The notes under the pieces are model-generated. The model worked only from the letters and a program-made list of their open reading frames with translations. It was not told the origin of the DNA and searched no databases. A DNA stretch of 5,819 bases from Patescibacteria group bacterium. Lineage in GTDB: Bacteria > Patescibacteriota > Minisyncoccia > Portnoybacterales > GWB1-42-6. Made by a program: the position numbers and the translations under genes. Shown here in pieces: positions 1 through 3,135 of the stretch. Within the stretch, counting starts at the first letter, position 1. The number at the start of each line of letters is the position of its first letter. The stretch is from contig JAHKAK010000046.1 of assembly GCA_018826025.1 (NCBI GenBank), positions 1 through 5,819 on the forward strand, in the 5' to 3' direction.

Positions 1-188
1 GGACTTAGAAGTCATGCAAACAAGGATTAAACAGAGACAGGATACCTGGAATAAGATTAGGCCGCATGAAGCTCTTAATTATCTGACACCCAATGAATAT
101 TTTATTAAATGGCAGCAAGGTCGGCTGCCGACAAAAGACACAATAACCTTACAAGCCTAAGTGGATACTATGTGTCTGAACCTGGACA
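1..188 (+). mobile_element. Right part of an insertion sequence, terminus near 188
   Basis: The transposase fragment is followed, 28 bases after its stop, by CTGAACCTGGACA ending at 188. On the other strand this reads TGTCCAGG, and an outer TGT is a common insertion-sequence terminus. TGTC (173-176) and GACA (185-188) form a small inverted pair here. The left end is outside the window, so neither the terminal inverted repeat nor a target duplication can be confirmed. The boundary is an estimate. Confidence 0.4.
2..160 (+). CDS. C-terminal fragment of an integrase-core (DDE) transposase
   Basis: Reading from base 2 gives an open frame of 52 codons that enters from the left edge and ends in TAA at 158-160. 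It contains WNKIRPHEALNYLTPNEYF, which matches the end of the retroviral-type integrase core in IS481/IS3-like transposases, where a conserved N-x-x-RPH-x-AL-x-x-x-TP-x-E-Y-F/L segment follows the last catalytic glutamate. The full enzyme would cut and join the ends of its insertion sequence. The D, D and E catalytic residues lie outside the window, so activity cannot be judged. It is the only plus-strand gene and converges on tspO. A generic phage or recombinase-type integrase is less likely because the RPH/TP motif is typical of transposases. The exact IS family is uncertain. Confidence 0.78.
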   Translation, partial: DLEVMQTRIKQRQDTWNKIRPHEALNYLTPNEYFIKWQQGRLPTKDTITLQA

Positions 189-214
189 TGCACGTCAAGC
201 GTAAATTTTATCTT

Positions 215-241
215 TACCCATTCGTACGAATTAAACAATAC
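215..241. repeat. 27-nt repeat, uninterrupted copy, containing a 12-bp palindrome
   Basis: TACCCATTCGTAC (215-227) is followed directly by GAATTAAACAATAC (228-241). The same two halves recur in the same orientation at 676-688 and 723-736, with one mismatch in 27 bases, on the other side of tspO. At this copy the junction makes the perfect palindrome ATTCGTACGAAT (220-231). It could be a protein-binding site, a recombination or attachment site, or a small REP-like element. Function is not known. Confidence 0.7.
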
Positions 242-277
242 CCACATCCTTAAAAACTGGAGTTTGTAAGAATGTCG

Positions 278-682
278 TTATTTCCAATTCAAATAAGTAA
301 TCGTTAATTGCAAAATCGTGGCGAAGCCAACCCACAACAAATACGGAATATTAGCATAAACTACCCAGCGCATATATGGAAAAATTACCGCCATTGCCCA
401 AATCAGCGTAACCAGAACCAATAAAATATCCATCGCGGCCAACAGGTTGTTTTTCAGACCAAATTGCAGTGGAGTGAAAGCAAGATTAAAAACAAGATTA
501 AGCACGAACGGCAAAGTCACCAGCCAAGACAATTGCTTAGTCGCGGCCTTATAAAATACCGCGCCGAAAGAAACTGCCATTATAACGTACAAAACCGTCC
601 AAACCGGCCCAAAGAGCCAGCCGGGCGGTGCCCAAGACGGCTTAATTAATTGCTGGTACCAAGTGTCGGTGTTCATACCCAT
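278..682 (-). CDS. tspO: TspO/MBR family tryptophan-rich membrane protein, short form
   Basis: This 134-residue, very hydrophobic protein belongs to the TspO/MBR (peripheral benzodiazepine receptor-like) family, whose members bind porphyrins and related tetrapyrroles and have been linked to stress sensing. The family signature is clear: WYQQLIKPSWAPPGW (residues 8-22), then FGPVWTVLY (24-32), NLVFNLAFTPLQFG (62-75), and the closing PYLLWVGFATILQLTI (113-128) and YLNW (130-133). About four membrane segments are visible. Canonical members have five and about 155-160 residues; the helix that normally precedes WYxxLxKP is absent, and a stop codon 12 codons upstream in frame rules out a hidden extension. 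There are two candidate starts, ATG at 682 and ATG at 676 (which would give 132 residues). Neither has a Shine-Dalgarno site. The longer frame is listed, but MNTDTWY from 676 is equally plausible because the first codons lie in a repeat. It lies downstream of tRNA-Gln on the same strand. Confidence 0.92.
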   Translation of the reverse strand: MGMNTDTWYQQLIKPSWAPPGWLFGPVWTVLYVIMAVSFGAVFYKAATKQLSWLVTLPFVLNLVFNLAFTPLQFGLKNNLLAAMDILLVLVTLIWAMAVIFPYMRWVVYANIPYLLWVGFATILQLTITYLNWK

Positions 683-736
683 TCGTACTTGCCCCGTAGC
701 GTGTTTACACTGCTACTGGGGCGAATTAGACAATAC
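676..736. repeat. Second copy of the 27-nt repeat, split by a 34-nt hairpin insert
   Basis: The halves TACCCATTCGTAC (676-688) and GAATTAGACAATAC (723-736) match the copy at 215-241, but bases 689-722 lie between them. The insert is TT plus a hairpin: GCCCC/GGGGC, GTAGC/GCTAC and GTGT/ACAC pair around a TT loop, 14 base pairs with two single-base bulges on one side (691-722). The repeat overlaps the 5' end of tspO, and the hairpin ends 8 bases upstream of the ATG at 682. Confidence 0.75.
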
Positions 737-747
737 AATATATTACG

Positions 748-779
748 ACATACCAACATTCTCAAGTATGTTGGTATGT
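748..779. repeat. Perfect 12-bp inverted repeat (hairpin) upstream of tspO
   Basis: ACATACCAACAT (748-759) and ATGTTGGTATGT (768-779) are exact reverse complements with an 8-base loop. No T-run follows on either strand, so it is not a standard rho-independent terminator. It may be an operator-like site or a small REP-type element between tRNA-Gln and tspO. Confidence 0.7.
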
Positions 780-796
780 TCTTGTTTAATACAGCC

Positions 797-817
797 TTGC
801 GAAGTCAAACTTCGCAA
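797..817. repeat. 8-bp perfect hairpin downstream of tRNA-Gln
   Basis: TTGCGAAG (797-804) and CTTCGCAA (810-817) pair around a five-base loop. In the direction of tRNA transcription (minus) the T-run lies before the stem rather than after it. In the plus direction the stem is followed by A's. A terminator role is therefore not supported. It may act as a 3' processing barrier or be a small repeat. Confidence 0.6.
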
Positions 818-856
818 AAATCCCGCAACAATTTTCACAATCGTCTGAAAAAATGC

Positions 857-930
857 TGGCTGCGGGGGAAGGATTCGGACCTTCGTAGCCACCTTCAAAG
901 GGTGGAGTCCTACCATTAGACGACCCCGCA
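857..930 (-). tRNA. tRNA-Gln (anticodon UUG)
   Basis: The minus strand folds into a full cloverleaf of 74 bases including an encoded CCA. The acceptor stem is TGCGGGG with CCCCGCA, followed by discriminator G and CCA (857-860). The D arm is GTCT/GGAC with the loop AATGGTA. The anticodon stem is CCACC/GGTGG with loop CTTTGAA, giving anticodon TTG (reads CAA, and CAG by wobble). The T arm is GAAGG/CCTTC with loop TCCGAAT. The U1-A72 pair and G73 fit glutamine identity as known from E. coli. The T loop has TCC instead of the usual TTC, a minor deviation. A run of six T's begins just after the CCA, which could help end transcription. It sits between dnaX and tspO, all on the minus strand. Confidence 0.96.
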
Positions 931-948
931 AAAAAGTTATCGGTGATT

Positions 949-1021
949 AGTGATAAGTGCTAAGTAAATTCGCGCGCATCATTGTTTTCCACTTATCACT
1001 GAACATTTGTCTCTTATCACT
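949..1021. repeat. Inverted/direct repeat group of the AGTGATAAGTG type at the dnaX 3' end
   Basis: AGTGATAAGTG (949-959) and CACTTATCACT (990-1000) are exact reverse complements of 11 bases with a 30-base loop. A shorter third copy, CTTATCACT, lies at 1013-1021 and covers the dnaX stop codon (1017-1019). On the dnaX mRNA the first two could form a stem after the stop, but no T-run follows, so it is not a standard terminator. Confidence 0.65.
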
Positions 1022-2156
1022 TCTCATTGCTTCCTGCCCATTCCACCACCGCTAATTCTAAGGGCAATTGGGGCAAGGAGGCGCCTTTAGTTTCGTTTTC
1101 CGCGCGGATGAATAAACGGATAAGTTTGATGAAATCAGCGCCGGATAATTTTTGCCCTTGCTCCAAAATAATCTTAAATTGCTCGTCCGTCAATTCCGGC
1201 GCGATTAGTTCGCGCATTTTAGCTATTTCGCCGTCCTGCTTCCAACTTGCCAATATCATCATCTTGCGCCAATAGTTTATTAAGGACTTGGCAAATTGGC
1301 TAAGTTCGTAGCCATCTTCCACCAATTTATTAATAAACCCTAGCGCGTTTTTTACGTCTTTACTTATCAAAAAGCCCGCCATGGTAATCACCGCGCCAAT
1401 ATCCGTCGTGCCTAAAATCGTTTGCGCCTCAACCAGCGTTATGTCTTTATCTTCCATCGCCATCACTTGCCCCAAGAGCGATTCGGCATCGCGCGCCGCG
1501 CCATCGGCGTTTAACGCGATTAATTCCAGCGCCCCTTTATCAATTTTCACGCCTTCTTCTTTGGCAATAAGTTTCAAGCGCTCAACGATTTTATTTAAAG
1601 TTAATTTATGGAAATCAAACCGCTGGCAGCGCGAAATTATGGTCTGCGGAACTTTATGAATTTCGGTGGTGGCCAAAATAAAAATCGCATGGGCCGGAGG
1701 CTCTTCCAGGGTTTTGAGCAAGGCGTTGAACGCTTCCTTGGTTAACATATGCACCTCGTCAATAATAAAAACTTTATACTTTAATTGTGTGGGTGAGAAT
1801 TTTATACCCTCGCGCAACTCCCGAATTTCATCTATTCCGCGGTTTGACGCCGCGTCAATTTCAATTAAATCCATGGCTCGGCCTTCATTGATTTCAATGC
1901 AGGCGGCACACTTATTACACGGTTCGTATTTTTTTACCCCGAGGGAAGTCGAGGGGCGATTCTCGCAGTTGACGGACTTCGCCAACAATCTTGCCACCGT
2001 GGTTTTGCCCGTTCCCCGCGGACCGCAAAACAAATAAGCATGGGCGACCTTGCCCAGTGCCAAAGCGTTAATGAGCGTTCGCACCACATGCTCCTGCCCA
2101 ATAACTTCACCGAAGGTTTTGGGGCGATATTTACGATAGAGGACAAGATTTTCCAT
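1017..2156 (-). CDS. dnaX: DNA polymerase III subunit gamma/tau (clamp-loader ATPase)
   Basis: This 379-residue protein is the motor subunit of the clamp loader, which uses ATP to place the sliding clamp on primed DNA. Residues 6-20 (LYRKYRPKTFGEVIG) are the family's N-terminal signature. Walker A is GPRGTGKT (45-52), and the zinc module has C64, C80, C83 and C86. Walker B is IIDEVHML (131-138), the SRC arginine-finger motif is at 175-177, and sensor 2 lies in GAARDAESLL (219-228). The collar domain ends near LPLELAVVE (364-372). It stops there, so the tau-specific C-terminal domains that bind the helicase and polymerase alpha are absent, a gamma-like short form. The first and second zinc cysteines are 15 residues apart instead of the usual 8 because of PSTSLGV at 68-74 (see separate entry). 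The ATG at 2156 is chosen because the frame upstream, back to an ATG at 2216, only translates the inverted-repeat element. There is no Shine-Dalgarno site. The stop TGA is followed directly by TAA in a neighbouring frame inside a repeat. Confidence 0.97.
   Translation of the reverse strand: MENLVLYRKYRPKTFGEVIGQEHVVRTLINALALGKVAHAYLFCGPRGTGKTTVARLLAKSVNCENRPSTSLGVKKYEPCNKCAACIEINEGRAMDLIEIDAASNRGIDEIRELREGIKFSPTQLKYKVFIIDEVHMLTKEAFNALLKTLEEPPAHAIFILATTEIHKVPQTIISRCQRFDFHKLTLNKIVERLKLIAKEEGVKIDKGALELIALNADGAARDAESLLGQVMAMEDKDITLVEAQTILGTTDIGAVITMAGFLISKDVKNALGFINKLVEDGYELSQFAKSLINYWRKMMILASWKQDGEIAKMRELIAPELTDEQFKIILEQGQKLSGADFIKLIRLFIRAENETKGASLPQLPLELAVVEWAGSNEK
1935..1955 (-). repeat. 21-bp repeat-like in-frame insertion within dnaX (residues PSTSLGV)
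   Basis: These seven codons lie between zinc cysteines C64 and C80 of DnaX. Removing them leaves CENRKKYEPC, with exactly the usual eight residues between the first two cysteines. The stretch holds two copies of CGAGGG (1940-1945, 1950-1955) spaced 10 bases apart. It is more GC-rich than its surroundings and resembles a short dispersed repeat I associate with CPR genomes (not checked here). Confidence 0.6.
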
Positions 2157-2161
2157 TTTTC

Positions 2162-2256
2162 TGTCATTCTGAGCGTAGCGAAGAATCTCCCACGTATACG
2201 GAGAAAGAACCGGCATTCGCCGGAGATCCTTCCTCTCTTCGCTCCTCAGGATGACA
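2162..2256. repeat. MITE/REP-like inverted repeat in the dnaX leader
   Basis: The outer arms TGTCATTCTGAG (2162-2173) and CTCAGGATGACA (2245-2256) pair at 11 of 12 positions. Inside them, GCGAAG is matched by CTTCGC, and ATCTCC (2185-2190) by GGAGAT (2222-2227). Read in the dnaX direction, the inner end translates as WEILRYAQND, a sequence often seen as spurious protein ends in many bacterial genomes. It ends 5 bases before the dnaX start codon, so dnaX's leader RNA would be almost entirely this element. It has no coding capacity and would depend on an enzyme elsewhere if it moves. Confidence 0.8.
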
Positions 2257-2266
2257 TCTTTAATTT

Positions 2267-2275
2267 ATTTTATCA
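2267..2275 (-). promoter_or_regulatory. Candidate extended -10 promoter for dnaX
   Basis: The minus strand reads TGATAAAAT, which fits the TGnTATAAT extended -10 pattern with one deviation. An overlapping alternative is TATGAT with TTGCGC 17 bases upstream, a weak -35. Either places the transcription start near 2258-2262, at the edge of the inverted repeat. Its position between a terminator and dnaX supports it. Base composition is AT-rich here, so chance matches are likely. Confidence 0.35.
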
Positions 2276-2281
2276 TATTCT

Positions 2282-2316
2282 AAAAACAAAAAAGGCGCAA
2301 TGATAAATCGCGCCTT
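2282..2316 (-). terminator. Rho-independent terminator after the GtrA-like gene
   Basis: On the minus strand AAGGCGC (2310-2316) pairs with GCGCCTT (2292-2298) around an 11-base loop, seven base pairs, followed by TTTTGTTTTT. It lies 43 bases after the stop codon of the GtrA-like gene and upstream of dnaX. It therefore probably ends the ATPase-GtrA transcript and separates it from dnaX. Confidence 0.82.
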
Positions 2317-2332
2317 AATCTATTGAGGTTGA

Positions 2333-2360
2333 ACCTCGATATATTTACCTCGATATATTT
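2333..2360. repeat. Perfect tandem duplication of 14 bases at the GtrA stop codon
   Basis: ACCTCGATATATTT occurs twice back to back (2333-2346 and 2347-2360). The last two bases of the second copy belong to the GtrA-like stop codon (2359-2361). The adjoining GAGGTTGAACCTC (2325-2337) is a short palindrome. It looks like a replication-slippage duplication in a 3' untranslated region. Confidence 0.75.
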
Positions 2361-3039
2361 AACTCTTAAACACGATCAACTTATACCCCACAAAATTCCA
2401 GCTCATACCCAGAGCCGTGCCAGCTAACGCGCCGGCGTTAGCCCAGAGCTTGGCGCTTAAACCAAATTGCGGCCCCAAAACATTAACCAGCAGCGTGGCC
2501 GCGCCAACATTCAAGGTAAATCCCACCAGGCTCACGATAAAAAACTGTAACATTTCCTTGCCGCTTTTTTGAGCGGAACTCGTCGCGCTGCTTAATTCTT
2601 CCGCTTTCTTAAAAGTCCAAAACTTGTTCCAAAAATAACTATTGGCCATCGCCACCAAAAACGAAATTCCTTTAAAAACCGAAAACATCGTTCCGGCCGT
2701 AAGACTGGTTAAAAACATCAGTAAATTCAAAATTCCCCAGTCAACCAGAGAGTTCAAAGCGCCCACCAAAACAAACTTAGCCAACTGATAAAATATCTTC
2801 ACTTTTTTAGCCAGCCAATAAGCCGCCCCCATACCCACGGCGGACAAAACCGGTAAAATCAAAAACAGGCTTAAAGCTAAACCTTGTTTCATCTCTAAAT
2901 TTTGCGCGATGGGCAAAATAAACGCGGCGCAAAATAAGCCGATAACCGCAGAAATTATTAAGTCTTTTTGAAAAACCGAGAGACCAGCTGGTACCGGCGC
3001 CGGGACTGTTTGATTTTGTTGCGAAGTTTGTTCGTCCAT
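2359..3039 (-). CDS. GtrA-like polytopic membrane protein with an extra N-terminal helix pair
   Basis: This is a 226-residue membrane protein whose C-terminal two thirds match the GtrA/DPMS3-like family, small four-helix proteins often linked to moving lipid-linked sugars for cell-surface polysaccharides. Family landmarks are QLAKFVLVGALNSLVDWG (85-102), ANSYFWNKFWTFKK (132-145), LQFFIVSLVGFTLNVGAATL (164-183) and the ending WNFVGYKLIVF (214-224). The four GtrA helices run about 85-108, 116-138, 162-188 and 198-217. Ahead of them are a polar, Gln/Pro-rich tail (1-20) and two more helices (26-45 and 54-77) that a minimal GtrA lacks. The ATG at 3039 is chosen over the in-frame ATG at 3069 because the ten extra codons run into a repeat cluster; neither has a Shine-Dalgarno site. 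It follows the ATPase gene after 96 bases without a visible terminator, so the two may be co-transcribed. The substrate is unknown, and no glycosyltransferase is adjacent. Confidence 0.85.
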   Translation of the reverse strand: MDEQTSQQNQTVPAPVPAGLSVFQKDLIISAVIGLFCAAFILPIAQNLEMKQGLALSLFLILPVLSAVGMGAAYWLAKKVKIFYQLAKFVLVGALNSLVDWGILNLLMFLTSLTAGTMFSVFKGISFLVAMANSYFWNKFWTFKKAEELSSATSSAQKSGKEMLQFFIVSLVGFTLNVGAATLLVNVLGPQFGLSAKLWANAGALAGTALGMSWNFVGYKLIVFKS

Positions 3040-3067
3040 GATAATGCAATCCCAATCTACGAATGGC

Positions 3068-3128
3068 ATCCGAATACAACGAATGAATTCATTCGGATAA
3101 TTCGGATGAGAATTCGGATTATTCGGAT
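3068..3128. repeat. Cluster of ATTCGGAT octamers with a 16-bp palindrome
   Basis: ATTCGGAT occurs at 3091-3098, 3100-3107, 3112-3119 and 3121-3128, and its reverse complement ATCCGAAT at 3068-3075. CGAATGAATTCATTCG (3080-3095) is a perfect palindrome. The cluster fills most of the gap between the ATPase gene and the GtrA-like gene. It could be a multi-copy binding site or a degenerating simple repeat. No protein is known to bind it. Confidence 0.75.
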
Positions 3129-3135
3129 CGTTTTT

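Noticed and set aside
245..275. Terminator after tspO
   Set aside because: Only a 5-bp stem with a 2-base loop (AAACT/AGTTT) is visible, without a convincing T-run.
650..919. Plus-strand frames at 464-919 and within dnaX, GtrA and the ATPase
   Set aside because: They are antisense shadows of tspO, tRNA-Gln and the large minus-strand genes, with no recognisable domains.
743..931. 62-codon minus-strand frame across tRNA-Gln
   Set aside because: It covers the whole tRNA and two hairpins. VGLHPLKVATKVRILPPQP is the typical spurious translation of a tRNA gene.
949..1000. Terminator for dnaX in the AGTGATAAGTG inverted repeat
   Set aside because: The loop is 30 bases and no T-run follows the stem on the minus strand.
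1928..1934. Run of seven A's in dnaX as a programmed frameshift site for gamma/tau
   Set aside because: The known E. coli site lies after the ATPase and collar domains. This run is in the zinc module, and a frameshift here would destroy the protein.
2157..2216. N-terminal extension of DnaX from an ATG at 2216
   Set aside because: The extra 20 residues (including WEILRYAQND) are a translation of the inverted-repeat element. The family signature starts right after the ATG at 2156.
3040..3069. N-terminal extension of the GtrA-like protein from an ATG at 3069
   Set aside because: The ten added codons run into the ATTCGGAT repeat cluster and add no recognisable domain.
3068..3128. CRISPR array or iteron-type replication origin
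   Set aside because: The units are 8 bases with irregular 1-4 base gaps, and no cas or replication initiator gene is present.
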